From Sarocladium kiliense (Eukaryota > Ascomycota > Sordariomycetes > Hypocreales > Sarocladiaceae): 64,000 bases of DNA. This document shows, in pieces, positions 1 to 10,568 of this stretch. Every line of letters begins with the position of its first letter. The stretch's first letter is position 1. Both the position numbers and the translations under genes were made by a program. Where the stretch lies: assembly GCA_030734395.1 (NCBI GenBank), contig JAUZTG010000047.1, forward strand, positions 434,001 through 498,000, read 5' to 3'. The notes beneath the pieces are model-generated. The model saw only the letters and a list, made by a program, of their open reading frames with translations, did no database searches and had not been told where the DNA came from.

Positions 1-1540
1 CGGGCTCCTTGTGAACTCCTACTGCCAGGATCGCTTTGGCTGTCGATATACCATGATGGTGTTCATGGCTTGGATGGCGGCAGCCATCTTTATCCCCTTC
101 TTTGCCCCGTCTCTCTCGGTATTGGCATTTGGTGAGGCAATGTGTGGTATATCTTGGGGTGTCTTCCAGGTAAGCCTCGCTCCATTGGCTGGCGTATCAT
201 CACCACCAGGTTGGTTCTAGGCTGACAAACTTTTATTTTTCCAAGACCCTTACAACGACCTACGCATGCGAAGTTGTCCCCATTATCCTGCGGCCTTATG
301 TCACCTCATATGTAGCAATGTGTTGGGGCGCCGGTATCCTACTCTCCTCAGGTGTCATCCGAGCGGTTGCGAGTATTGAAGGGGACCTTGGTTGGCGGCT
401 TCCCTTTGCTTTGCAGTGGGTTTGGCCAGTCCCGCTGTTCATCGTTGCCTACCTGGCACCAGAGTCGCCCTGGAATAGTGTCAGACGGGATAAGGTGGAA
501 GAGGCGAGGAAGAACCTGATGCGTCTGACGGGAGACTCTCCTATGAAGGCGGAGGAGGTCGAGGCCAGCTTGGCGTATATCAGGTATACGACGGAGATGG
601 AGAGGGCAGAGACGGAGACTGCTTCCTTCTGGGAGTGCTTCCGAGGTACCAATCTCCGTCGAACTGAAATTGTGAGTATCATCGTTCAGCCCAAGGTGCG
701 CAACTTGGATTCGCTGACAGCCCGCGTTTCACAACACAGAACTGCGTTGTGTGGATGTCACAAATCTTGTGCGGCAACCCACTCCTCAGCTATGCTGTTG
801 TATTTCTTGAAGCTGTAGGCTTTAGTGAGATCCAGGCTTTCGACACCAACATCGCGCTATCCGCCTGCTTCATCATTGGCGGTGTTATTTGCTGGTTTAT
901 GTTTCCCCATCTGGGTAGAGCCACCATCTACATGTCAGGGTTGACCTTTATGTTCTTTACCCTGGTAGCTATCGGTGGTCTGGCTTTCTCTGATAAGAAA
1001 TCTGCCCAACTCGCTCAAGGAATTGTTCTTGTTATCTCAACGGTCGTCAACGAAAGCACCCTGGGTCCAGGCTGCTATCCGATTGTCTCTGAAACTCCCT
1101 CCGGTCGATTAAGGTACAAGACAATCGCTATTGGCAGATTCGTGTACAACTTGACCAACATCTTCCAAAACGCTGTAACCCCTCGGATGCTGTCTCCAAC
1201 TGGTGCGTCAACCTTCTTTCCTACTTCCAAATGGAGGATTTGCAGTTGACACTCGTGAAACAGCCTGGAACTGGGGCGGCAAAGCAGGTCTCTTCTATGC
1301 AGGAACGAATCTCCTCTGCAATGTTTGGTGCTATTTCCGCCTTCCTGAGACCAAGGATCGATCTTTTGGTGAGATTGATCTGCTGTTCGAGCACAAGATC
1401 TCTGCCAGAAAGTTCAAGAGCACGAAAGTCGATCGTGAGTCTCGACTCCGCCATGTCTGGCTGATCAGTGTGCAAGTTTATTGACATCACCAGAATTTGT
1501 TCACCAGGACAGCGAAAAGATCCCAAGGGGCGATTTGTAA
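1..1540 (+). CDS. MFS sugar permease (alpha-glucoside/hexose type), 5' partial
   Basis: This is the 3' part of a plasma-membrane sugar:H+ symporter of the MFS sugar-transporter family, most like fungal maltose/alpha-glucoside permeases. Exons read as 1..169, 246..671, 740..1202, 1246..1434 and 1494..1540, and the joins keep one frame to a TAA at 1538-1540. Visible family marks are the segment around QDRFGCR near the start of a membrane helix, the loop PESPWNSVRRDKVEEAR after helix 6 (the PESPRWL-like signature) and the C-terminal LPETKDRSFGEIDLLFE, which matches the PETKGRSYAEID-type ending of the family. Several hydrophobic helices lie between. The N-terminal third is outside the window, so the start and substrate cannot be judged. 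The 43-nt intron at 1203-1245 is very short. Family assignment is firm; alpha-glucoside rather than hexose is inference. Confidence 0.85.
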
Positions 1541-2654
1541 AGATGGCAGGCGGCGCAGTGAGGACTTTTATGCCTCAGATTTCTCAAGAAGTCCTGGGCA
1601 TCTATCAAGAGGCTTCAACTACATGTGATACCGAAGGACGCTGGACATAGCGCGAGTCCCAACTAGAAGATTCAGGATCAGATGCTGAACAGAACCAGGC
1701 TCACTGACATTCTTTCACCCATCTTCTCTAGTCGTAGGCCTCAATGGTCGATGGTGCAATCTCCCAATACCACACTGATCCGCAAATAAATCCCTGGAAC
1801 GACAAGTCGTGAATAGGTTCATCGTATGTGCCACCTATCTCGAGGATTGCCTCCTGAATACCTCAACTACCCAGGTAGGCACTGACTCTCGTCATGTCTT
1901 GATCAGGGAGAGGCTTCTAGCTGTATCCCGCCACGGGGAACATGTGCCTGGCCAGGCCCTTCGTGACACGCCGATTCCAGGGGATGTAGCCTAACCCTGT
2001 CACCCGTCTCCATCCTCCCATTGGCTGCTGCTCCACGTCGTGGCCAACCGCGCCCCCACCCCCCCTGAAGCCACTAAAACGTTTGGCCCCACTTCCAGCG
2101 GCAGCTCTGCTTCACAAGCTGCGAGCGTCGCAATCCAAACTTCAGGGACAACCTATCCTATGTCTATCACGATCAAGCCGTGGCACTCTCCTCTTCAGAA
2201 GCAGCAACAATATCTCTATCCCGAGCTGCACCACCTCAATTACCTCCCGGCTTAGCCACTTGACCGACCACGCGTTATCAATCCTGCGATCCGACTTGTT
2301 ATTTCCGACTACGGTTCGCTTCCATCACACACCCTTACCGTTACCCTGACAGACCCCTCGATCATTGAATCGCTGAAGCCAGCATAAAAGCCCTCGATTC
2401 GCCTTCCCGTCGACGCTGGTCCTTCTGCGGAATCCGCCGTCTTCATGTCCTGCGAGGGGTCGCCATTGATCCGCCCCAAAGGCTGAAGTGCCAACTTGGG
2501 CGTGCCATCAGAACGGGCCTCCTTCGAACACTCACTTTCCACTGCGTCTTGTCGTTGCACCAATACCCTTCGCGCCACTCATATACGAGCCGTACTCCTT
2601 CGTCTTTTATCTCGACTCCTACGATACGATCCATCTGCGCCAGCGCAAAACATC
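1541..2654. other. Intergenic region upstream of the GT90 gene
   Basis: About 1.1 kb between the sugar permease and the glycosyltransferase. Short ORFs are present but none has domain-like sequence or a credible splice partner. The last few hundred bases are pyrimidine-rich and probably hold the promoter and 5' leader of the downstream gene; the frame is open upstream of its ATG but lacks an in-frame ATG. Confidence 0.5.
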
Positions 2655-4571
2655 ATGTTGAAGATGCGACACGCCGGGGCTTTCGCCTTCCCCCCGCGTC
2701 GGCCCTCGGGCTACGTGCGCTATAGCATGCTCGTTGTGCTTGTTATTCTAGTCATGTACGCCGTGAATCACAGCGATCCGAACTCTCCTACCGCATACGG
2801 ACGCCCAACAAAGTCACATCCGGGCGTATCGTCCTCTCACAAACATCCGATCGACACACTCATCAACGAGGGCGAGCGCGCGTTCGATGACCTCATGTCC
2901 CGCGAATCACAGACACTCGAGCAGGCAGCAGCCGCTTACCGCAAGCGACGCGGTCGTCATCCTCCTCCGAACTTCAACTTGTGGTGGGAGTTCGCCAAGA
3001 ACAGAAGCGCAGTGGTTGTGGAAGACTTCTTCGACCAGGTCTACCACGATCTTGAACCATTTTGGGGCATTGATCCGGCGGTCATTCGACGCGAAGCAAG
3101 CGGTTTCGAAATGACCATTCATGTTCGCGATGGAAAGGCACATACCAAGAGCGATTGGTTCTGGACCCTAATCTGGCTTGACTTGATCCAGAGCATAGAG
3201 ACGTATTTGCCAGATATGGATCTGGCAATGAATCCAATGGATGAGCCCCGCATCATTGTACCCTGGGAAGACATGGATGCCCATATGCAGAAGGTTGTGC
3301 AGACTGCCCGGCTGCCTGCCGCAAAGACCGTGCAGAACAGCTTTCGAAAGCTTCCTAGACCTGGCAAAGGAGATCTGCACCTGCCCTTGGTTGGTCAGAC
3401 TTTTGAGAATACTAGTGAGTCCACATCGGCAAGGCACGAACATCTGAAGCCGTTCCAACTGACACTCTCAGATCCTTTTTGGAAGCTGGTCAAGCGAGGG
3501 TGCCCGCCTACCAGCCTCGCAAGGACGACTCCAGACGAGGACCCCAAGGCATTTGCCGAGCCACCGATCATCACCAGCGAGTATGCCGCTCCCCACACTT
3601 TTGAAGGCTATGTCTCCAATGTCTCATTGGCGAAGGACGTGTGCCATCAGCCAGATCTCCAAGGCTCCCAAGGCATCTTGATCGAGCCACTGTCCGTTTC
3701 CACGACAAAGACGCTCTTCGCTCTGTTTGGAGGCTCGAAGCTAAGTGTCAACAACGAGATCCTGATCCCCGCACCAGTCTACTGGGACGATGAGGAACGG
3801 TTCACTGGCGGCGATGTGCATGGCGGTCCCTGGGGAAACAAGGTCGACAAGGTAGTCTGGCGTGGCGTTGCTACTGGCGGGCGGAATAGAATCGACAACT
3901 GGCGCCGCTTCCAGCGTCATCGCTTTGTTTCCATGACGAACGGCACAAAGGTCTCTCGCGTTGCAGCTGGCCTGGAGCGAGCAGAGAACTTTTGCTTCCC
4001 CGAGGAAAAGTACAAAGTCAGTGCCTGGGAAGAGGGCCGACTTGGCGAGTGGATCAGTGACTGGACAGATACCGCCTTCATGGATCTTATGTGTGAGCCA
4101 CGCGAAGAAGGTAGTACCTGTCGCTACACAAGCCCACATTTCAAGCTGGAGCCTACCATCACCATGCCGCAGCAGTTCGAACACAAGTATCTCCCAGACG
4201 TGGACGGCAATTCGTTCTCGGGCCGCTTCCTAGGTTTCATCAGATCAACTGCCCTGCCCATCAAATCCACCTTATGGCGCGAATGGCACGACAGCCGTAT
4301 CGTACCCTGGAAGCATTTTGTCCCAATGGACACTCGCTTCGGGGACTGGTACGGCATCATGGAATATTTTCTCGGCTACAATGGCAAGAACGGCCACGAC
4401 GAGGCTGCTCGCAAGATTGCCACGAACGGCAAGAAGTGGGCAGAGACTGTTTTGCGGAGAGAGGATATGCAGATCTACACTCTACGCCTATTGTTAGAAT
4501 ATGGACGAGTGACGGACGAGCGGAGGGAACAAATGGGTTGGGTCGATGATCTTGTGGGGGGATGGTTTTAA
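2655..4571 (+). CDS. CAP10-like glycosyltransferase, family GT90
   Basis: Type II membrane glycosyltransferase of the GT90/CAP10 (LPS-modifying) family, probably Golgi-located and transferring a sugar, often xylose, onto a glycan. I chose the ATG at 2655; the frame is open upstream but has no earlier ATG. A single membrane anchor (about residues 24-38, YSMLVVLVILVMYAV) follows a short basic cytosolic tail. The C-terminal catalytic half carries typical GT90 stretches: VVWRGVATGG, DNWRRFQRHRFV, the SGRFLGFIRSTALPIKSTLW block and the WKHFVPMDTRFGDWYGIMEY block. A 57-nt intron is likely at 3415-3471 (gtgagt donor, ctgac branch-like motif, ctcag acceptor), giving about 619 aa. It has no stop and is a multiple of three, so retention would insert 19 residues. 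Donor and acceptor sugars are not predictable. Confidence 0.85.
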   Translation: MLKMRHAGAFAFPPRRPSGYVRYSMLVVLVILVMYAVNHSDPNSPTAYGRPTKSHPGVSSSHKHPIDTLINEGERAFDDLMSRESQTLEQAAAAYRKRRGRHPPPNFNLWWEFAKNRSAVVVEDFFDQVYHDLEPFWGIDPAVIRREASGFEMTIHVRDGKAHTKSDWFWTLIWLDLIQSIETYLPDMDLAMNPMDEPRIIVPWEDMDAHMQKVVQTARLPAAKTVQNSFRKLPRPGKGDLHLPLVGQTFENTSESTSARHEHLKPFQLTLSDPFWKLVKRGCPPTSLARTTPDEDPKAFAEPPIITSEYAAPHTFEGYVSNVSLAKDVCHQPDLQGSQGILIEPLSVSTTKTLFALFGGSKLSVNNEILIPAPVYWDDEERFTGGDVHGGPWGNKVDKVVWRGVATGGRNRIDNWRRFQRHRFVSMTNGTKVSRVAAGLERAENFCFPEEKYKVSAWEEGRLGEWISDWTDTAFMDLMCEPREEGSTCRYTSPHFKLEPTITMPQQFEHKYLPDVDGNSFSGRFLGFIRSTALPIKSTLWREWHDSRIVPWKHFVPMDTRFGDWYGIMEYFLGYNGKNGHDEAARKIATNGKKWAETVLRREDMQIYTLRLLLEYGRVTDERREQMGWVDDLVGGWF

Positions 4572-4891
4572 AGTCCGATACAGGGCATGTTTGACTAAAG
4601 GGATTGAAAGGAACATCATGGCGTACTGGCGTCTGGACGAGGCAGCATTCACAACCGGATTCAATATACTCATCAAGTCTCGGACTTGACATCATAGCGG
4701 TTATCTCCCACACGTAAAGGTCTATCCATGGTGAGACGGTCAGAGCCACTTTGGCACATGGTAATCGGCAGAGTCTTAAGTAGTATGAATGTATGTGGCT
4801 GCCTCTGTGGGCAGTATACCAAGAGTGATATTACATGGGCAGTGTGCCCGTCTAATTCTATGACCCTTATTCTTACAGAGTACACAGTATA
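4572..4891. other. Convergent intergenic spacer
   Basis: Roughly 320 bp between the 3' ends of the GT90 gene and the Mtf1-like gene. Presumably 3' UTRs and terminators; no coding signal seen. Confidence 0.5.
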
Positions 4892-6926
4892 TTACACATC
4901 GTGCCCCCCTGCAGCTCCAGCATCCTCCTCCTCCTGACCATCAGGCTCATCCAGCGTCCTTCCCAGGAACAGCTTATACTCCGGTCGAAACGGCCAGTCC
5001 ATCCAAGCCTGCACAAGCTCCGTCCACTGCGCCTCGTTCATCGTCCTAGCAGTCTGCACACCATGTCCCCCAATCGGGGACCCTCCACGCTCCGGATCTC
5101 GAAAGCTAGGACACTGCTCGAAGGAGTCGCCGAATCCTGGCCAGAGCGCTTGCATAGCGTGAGGAACCGCGTGGGAGGTATGGGAGAACCACGCGCGGAG
5201 CATGATGTCGGACATGTCCCCAGAGCGGCTGCTGTTGGGGCCGTGTTGGAGGAAGAGAGGGTTCATGGCTTTGGGTTGCAGATCGATGAGTGTGCAGGGA
5301 GCGTTGGGGAAGAATTCGGTGGGCTTCGGAACGAGCGGTTCGAAGGCGCGTCGGTCCCAGAGCATGACGGGCTCTGGTTGTCTGAAAAGGTGATAGTTGT
5401 CCCGGATGGCTGCCCATTCGTTATAAGCGTTTTTCTTGAGGCCCGAGACGCTATCGAGCCATGCCTGCGAAGCCGCCTCGAACTCCGCTGTCGGCATCGA
5501 CTTGGCGTTCTCGAATAGCCTGTCTCTTTCCACGAGAAGTTCGTGGTACATGCTCGCATGCTGCATTTCGGCTTTCTCACGTGAAAGGAGGAACAGCTCT
5601 CTCCTTCTGCCCTGTTTCACGTTCTCTGGAGTTAGGTCCACGTCCTCTTCGGTCCCGGCCCGAATGTCCTCTAGCTCATCTTTGAACGGCCGTTTGACAT
5701 GAGGCGGATGAGCGCCAGCCAACCGATGACCAAGAAGCCCGGGGTTCTCTATAGTATCAAGGTGATGCTGCGGTTCCCGTCCCGACGGCATCACGAGACC
5801 TTGAGCCTTCATCCTCTGCAGCGTCGCGTAGGCGGATTCGACATTGATCCATTCATCCCGGAGATACCTGGTGTCCATGTGGGCATTATCCATGCTCACA
5901 ACCTGATGCAACCACTCGCAAGCAATCTCAGTCTGAAAGGCGAATCGCTTCCTGCGACTGAGGGATTGAGGGACCAAGCGACGTTTATCCTCATCGTTGA
6001 TCCAGATAAGCATCCGCACCCGCCCGTATCGCTGGAAAAGAGAGGAGAAGTGAATGCTAGTCACAAATTGGTGCAAGACCATGAGGCTGACACTTTCAAA
6101 CCCGAAGAGGCGGCGAGTCGGATTCGTAGCTAGATTCGCTGTCACGAGAAGTGTATCGTTACGCTCGGGAGGTTCTGCGCCATGCTGGGGTACTTGTTTG
6201 TCGAGACGCGTTTCCAGCATTTCATTGAGATCTTTCCAAACAATCCCAGACTTCGGTATAAGCTCGACATTGTCTTTTGCCGTAAGCTCAGAGAGCAATG
6301 GAGCATATAGCTCCGCGTCGCCGTCCATGAGAATGTGTCTTCGCGGTTGTAGTCGCTCATGTAGCTTTTGGCTCCAAAGACCGCTGCCAGGATTGAGGTC
6401 GATCAGATCGCATCCGACATGCCGGTCCAGAGATTTGCCCATGTAGTCAATCACATCGTCTATGAGGTGTCAGTTAGTCAGTGAGGCCAGGGCAATAGGC
6501 AGGTGGCCATGTCATACCACAGAGCTTCTCTCCAACTATATGAACTCGGCCTGGTTCGAGTATCGATGCCGGCGCCCGGCCACTGCGGGTTTTCGGGTCT
6601 CGCGTGCGCCATGGCAAGAGAGTTTGCAGCCTTGACAGGAGGTCGCCGCTCTGTGCTTCGACGGGTTGCACTTTCGATGTCGCACTCTTCGCTTTCGGAA
6701 TTTTCTTCGCGGGAATTTTCTTCGTTTTCTTCGTCCGCAACGTCTTCGTTACAGATTCTGCTTGTACCTCTGTTTCCGTGGTATCTTTCAGCTTCTTCGG
6801 GCGGCCTCGTTTCGTCTTGGGCTTCGCTATCTCCGTAGTGGTTGACACGGTTCGAAGCGTGGACATGCCTGGCCGACAGGCTGACCGTGCGACCCGGAAG
6901 AGGACATCTTGATAGCGAAGTAACAT
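4892..6926 (-). CDS. Mitochondrial transcription factor 1 (Mtf1/TFB1M-like), with AT-hook
   Basis: Predicted mitochondrial specificity factor related to rRNA adenine dimethylases, which helps the single-subunit mitochondrial RNA polymerase start transcription. Two exons, complement(join(4892..6459, 6518..6926)), give about 658 aa; the splice restores EKLCDDVIDYMGK, the usual opening of the methyltransferase-like domain. The N-terminus (MLLRYQDVLFRVARS...) is basic and amphipathic, as in a mitochondrial presequence. It is followed by an AT-hook core (KRGRPKK) in a lysine-rich, low-complexity stretch. The fold continues with CDLIDLNPGSGLWSQKLHE (SAM-site-like motif I) and HILMDGD. At about twice the length of yeast Mtf1, it has long N- and C-terminal extensions, which is common in filamentous fungi. 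The family call is good; the role is by homology. Confidence 0.8.
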
Positions 6927-7419
6927 GAGCTTCGGGAGGTCATTAGAGGCCGGTTAGGTCGAGCGACAAGGTAGAATAGTTGGCAAGAAGAGCGTTAGAG
7001 AAGGGCTTGAAGTTGAAACTTCCAAGCTGGGAGCTTCAAGCTCTCATTCGAGCTACCCTACATGCACTGGGGAAGAGTTCACTCGCAGTCCTGTCCTCAA
7101 GACCAAGGCACGCTGAAGTGCAAGGAATAAGGTACGGCCTGACGAGACAATTTATTCATCGGATGACGTAATTAAAAGCAGATGTTCCAGCTTGTAAGTC
7201 TTAGACCGTCAGGCCGTAGAAGCCTGCTGACGAACCAAACCTCGTGTCCAGTAACTGGTTGTGCTTCCCATACCCCAGCCTCTCCCAAAAGGGCTTCATG
7301 ACGAACCAAAAATTACATGAAACATCGTGTGAATATGCCCTACGCTAACATGTCCTGCTACAATCAACATACGACTCTTCTGTAAGTGCTCAACTCCAAA
7401 CGCCGGTTTGTTGCCCTCT
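6927..7419. other. Intergenic region upstream of the Mtf1-like gene
   Basis: Nearly 500 bp between the stop of the Vps4 gene and the start of the Mtf1-like gene, both on the minus strand. It should hold the Vps4 3' UTR and the Mtf1-like promoter. No further feature is visible. Confidence 0.4.
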
Positions 7420-8824
7420 TTAAGACCCATCCGTCCCGTACTCTTGTGTCCACTCCACCTGCTTCTGAAGGTCTTCCTTGCCCACTGACTTATTGGAGTC
7501 TTCGAGTGCAGCCTCGAAGTCTTTGAGCACAACATCTGGCGCAAGAAGCTCGTCTGAGTTGACCTGGTCGTACGACATTTCAATTCTCTCGGGATCCCCA
7601 GGAGAGCATGGGGTAAGCATGCGCTTCCCGTCTACCATCACCTATGGAAGTTAGGTCAGCGATCAGGTCTGGGATAGCTTAGTTTCAGCGTTAAGACCTA
7701 CCGGCTTGAAGTGTGTTGACTGTATGATCTTGCGCACAGGACGCATCAAGGCAAGCTGCACCACATTGGCGATATCACTACCAGAGAAGCCCTCTGACTT
7801 GCTCGCCAGGACGGCGTAATCACTCGGCTTCAGGCCCGTCTCAGTATCGCCAATCGCCAGCTTGAACATGGTAGCGCGACCCGCGGCGTCAGGTAGACCA
7901 ATGTGCACTTTTCTCTGGAAACGACGTCGGATGGCACTGTCAAGCTGCCAGGGAATATTGGTAGCGCCAAGGACGAGAACGCCTTTACTATCGTTTCCAA
8001 CACCGTCCATCTGCACAAGAAACTCTGTTTTGATGCGGCGCGATGCTTCAGATTCTCCCTCTCCTCGGGTTCCACAGAGGGCGTCAATTTCGTCGATGAA
8101 GATAACGGAAGGCTTGTTCTCTCGTGCCATGTTGAACAGCGTCTTGACGAGTCTAGTTAGAGAAACATTAGTGTGCGTGTGTGACGTGTGGAGGTCTGTT
8201 TCCTGACCTTTCACTCTCACCCATCCATTTACTGACGAGATCAGAGCTGCTGATACTGAAGAATGTGCTGTTGGCCTCCGTTGCAACCGCCTTTGCGAGA
8301 TAACTCTTTCCAGTACCAGGTGGCCCGTAAAGGAGAATTCCCTTCCAAACCTGCCTCTTGCCCTGGAACAGCTGTGGGAACTTGATGGGCAGCACGACCG
8401 CCTCCTTGAGAGTCTCTTTAGCCCCCTCCAGACCCGCGATGTCCTCCCACCTCACGTTTGGCCGTTCTTGCAAGATGGCCCCGGACAAAGCGTTCTTGAG
8501 CTTTTTGCTATCGTCATCTTCGTTGGCCTTGCCCTTGCCGCCAGAGGTTCCGTTTGCCCCCACAGCCGCCTTGCCACCATTTGAGCTGCCCTCGGCCTCA
8601 GCTTGTAAAAACTGCTTGAGTTTCTCAGCACGGTCAAGGTAGGTGGCCATCTTCTCCTGCATCGTGGCCTTAAGAGCTTTGTTCTTCTCCCATTTCAGAG
8701 CCTTGACCCAGAGTTCCATAGATGACATATATAGATCGAATGCCTTTTGGTACTCCTTATTGTGGTCAGCGGCGATGGCCTTCTGGACCTCGGCGATCGC
8801 GCGGTCGCGAAAGTTTGTCGACAT
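7420..8824 (-). CDS. VPS4: Vps4-type AAA ATPase of the ESCRT pathway
   Basis: AAA ATPase that disassembles ESCRT-III polymers at multivesicular bodies. Three exons, complement(join(7420..7641, 7702..8152, 8208..8824)), sum to 1290 nt (429 aa), the normal length. The N-terminal MIT domain covers about residues 1-75 (NFRDRAIAEVQKAIAADHNK... with a three-helix pattern) and binds ESCRT-III tails. A low-complexity G/A/K linker leads to the AAA module with Walker A GPPGTGKSYLAKAVA, Walker B VIFIDEIDAL and the arginine-finger region AIRRRFQRKVHI. The last exon (VMVDGKRMLTPCSPGDP ... VEWTQEYGTDGS) is the beta-domain and C-terminal helix found only in Vps4 proteins. Both introns fall in conserved sequence and splice cleanly. 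All catalytic motifs are intact. Confidence 0.96.
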
Positions 8825-9259
8825 TGTGGTGGCTTCGACGGGTAGGACAGTGGCACGCGGGGCAGGAGAGGTGAGGGGTGGTGTTCCCAGACGTGGGAAA
8901 CTCGCGTGGAAAGTTATATGAAGTCACCGACAGCGGCTTGTCGGTGATTCTGTACGTGCGAGAGGCAGTTCCGAAGTGCGATGCGTGGGCTTCGAGGCAC
9001 GGGTGGCAGTCGTTGGGGTTTGACACAGTCCGAGGTCGCTGGGCTCCAAGGCGGTAGGCGATGAGGTAACTGATGAGCATGAGCAGGAACCTGGAATTGG
9101 CGGGGGAACAGGCCGAGTATGCATTTAGCGGGGAAGCGCGGCTTTGGTTGCGCAGGAATCAAAAGGGATGCAAATCGCCTGTGCCCCACCATAGGGAACA
9201 TCTGCTGCAAGATCAGGCCGACTGCAAGTGACCCAGCATTGTACAGAGACAAGATCACC
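8825..9259. promoter_or_regulatory. Divergent promoter between Vps4 and prefoldin 6 genes
   Basis: A 435-bp spacer between two head-to-head start codons, so both promoters must lie here or overlap it. No clear TATA box; no individual element can be assigned with confidence. Confidence 0.5.
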
Positions 9260-9817
9260 ATGGCTGAAGCTCAGGCTCGTCTCCAAGCTCTTTCAGAGGA
9301 GTATCAGCAGCTCCAGCAAGGTTAGTTCGGTGGATGTACTGGTGGATGTGCTGGTGCATGTTGGTGAACATGAGGCTAATGTGCGCTTCAGATCTGCAGG
9401 GCTCAGTTGCCTCGCGACAAAAGCTCGAAGGTCAACGACAGGAAAATCTTGGCGTCCAGAAGGTAATTAACAGCTCCAGAGACGATCGTCGCAGAGTTGC
9501 TCACAGTTTGTAGGAGTTTGACAGCCTACAAGATGATGAGACCATCTACAAGCTTGTCGGGCCAGTGCTCCTGAAGCAGGAAAAGTTCGAAGCCGAGAAC
9601 ACTGTGAAAGGCCGATTGGATTTTATCGGCAGTGAAATGTATGTTTGGACGTCCCTCGGACGCGAGACGCAACTGACCATGGCCTAGATCGCGGTATGAA
9701 GATCTGATCAAGGAGTCACAAGAGAAGATCGAGAAGAAGAAGATGGAGATCTTCCAAATACAGGCTGCAGCTCAAGCAGGAGGCCAAGGACAGGGCGCAG
9801 AAGCAGAAGAATCGTAA
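9260..9817 (+). CDS. Prefoldin subunit 6 (beta-type)
   Basis: Small coiled-coil subunit of the cytosolic prefoldin hexamer, which passes unfolded actin and tubulin to the CCT chaperonin. Four short exons (9260..9320, 9392..9462, 9514..9638, 9688..9817) join to 387 nt, 128 aa, the normal size. Residues 1-45 and about 85-115 form the two long helices (MAEAQARLQALSEEYQQLQQ and LIKESQEKIEKKKMEIFQIQ). Between them lie the beta-hairpin segments around YKLVGPVLLKQEKFEAENTV and GRLDFIGSEI. The C-terminus is Gln/Gly/Glu-rich, as in other Yke2 homologues. The assignment rests on the order of helix, hairpin and helix and on the TVKGRLDFI segment, which aligns with the family. Confidence 0.92.
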
Positions 9818-10568
9818 GGGCAGCATGGAGGCATATGAATATCATTTCTGTTTGGACTCAAAGGCATCGACGTAATGTCATGACGCACGCCGCATGTCAG
9901 GTTGAACACTTGGTTCTTTGCGCTGCAAATTACGTACATCTCGGACGCTGAGTGACATCTTGAGTATAAAAACCCTAAAGCTTTCGACATCTAAACCTGA
10001 TTGATTAACGTAGCGAACTCATCGTGAGTAGCTGATAGCATCAATCGTGGAGGAGGTCATGGCCCCGTTTGGTGCATGCGATTCCGTCATAAGCTGCCGG
10101 TACCTGAACCGCGCTGAACAGCTCTCAAGGTGCGCGTGCGCGGGCCTGATGTCAGGCGACAGCTGTGCATCGACGACCCCTCCATCCCACCTTCTCAAAC
10201 GACTACCTGCTTCATTTCTCCGAGATTCCCTCACTTTCGGGAGCGCATCTGCCATTTGCAGTATCTCGAATACGGACTCTGCTGGAACAGCACGCTAAGC
10301 GCCGACTTTCTCATTGATTGCCACCAAAGGGCTGGGAACATTTCCGTCGCGACTTTTACGACGCGTCACCTCCAGCAGGCTCCCACTTTCGACTGAGCTA
10401 GATTCAAACGGTGGCACCGCGCTGGCAGCCTGCCTGATCTAGCCGAAAGATGGACTGAGTCGCTTATACTGAGCTCCTGGGTTCCATGCATGAGACGACA
10501 GGCTTTTGACGTCCAAGAGACTCCATTCGATTTCCTGCTGAGTGGCGACAGAGAAGCATCGCAACATC
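9818..10568. other. Intergenic region upstream of the AMSH-like gene
   Basis: About 750 bp with only short shadow ORFs. It probably includes the prefoldin 3' UTR and the AMSH-like promoter. No recognisable RNA gene or repeat. Confidence 0.4.

Noticed and set aside
3741..4184. 147-aa minus-strand ORF
   Set aside because: Antisense to the GT90 catalytic region.
4901..5518. 205-aa plus-strand ORF
   Set aside because: Antisense to the Mtf1-like coding sequence; no family resemblance.
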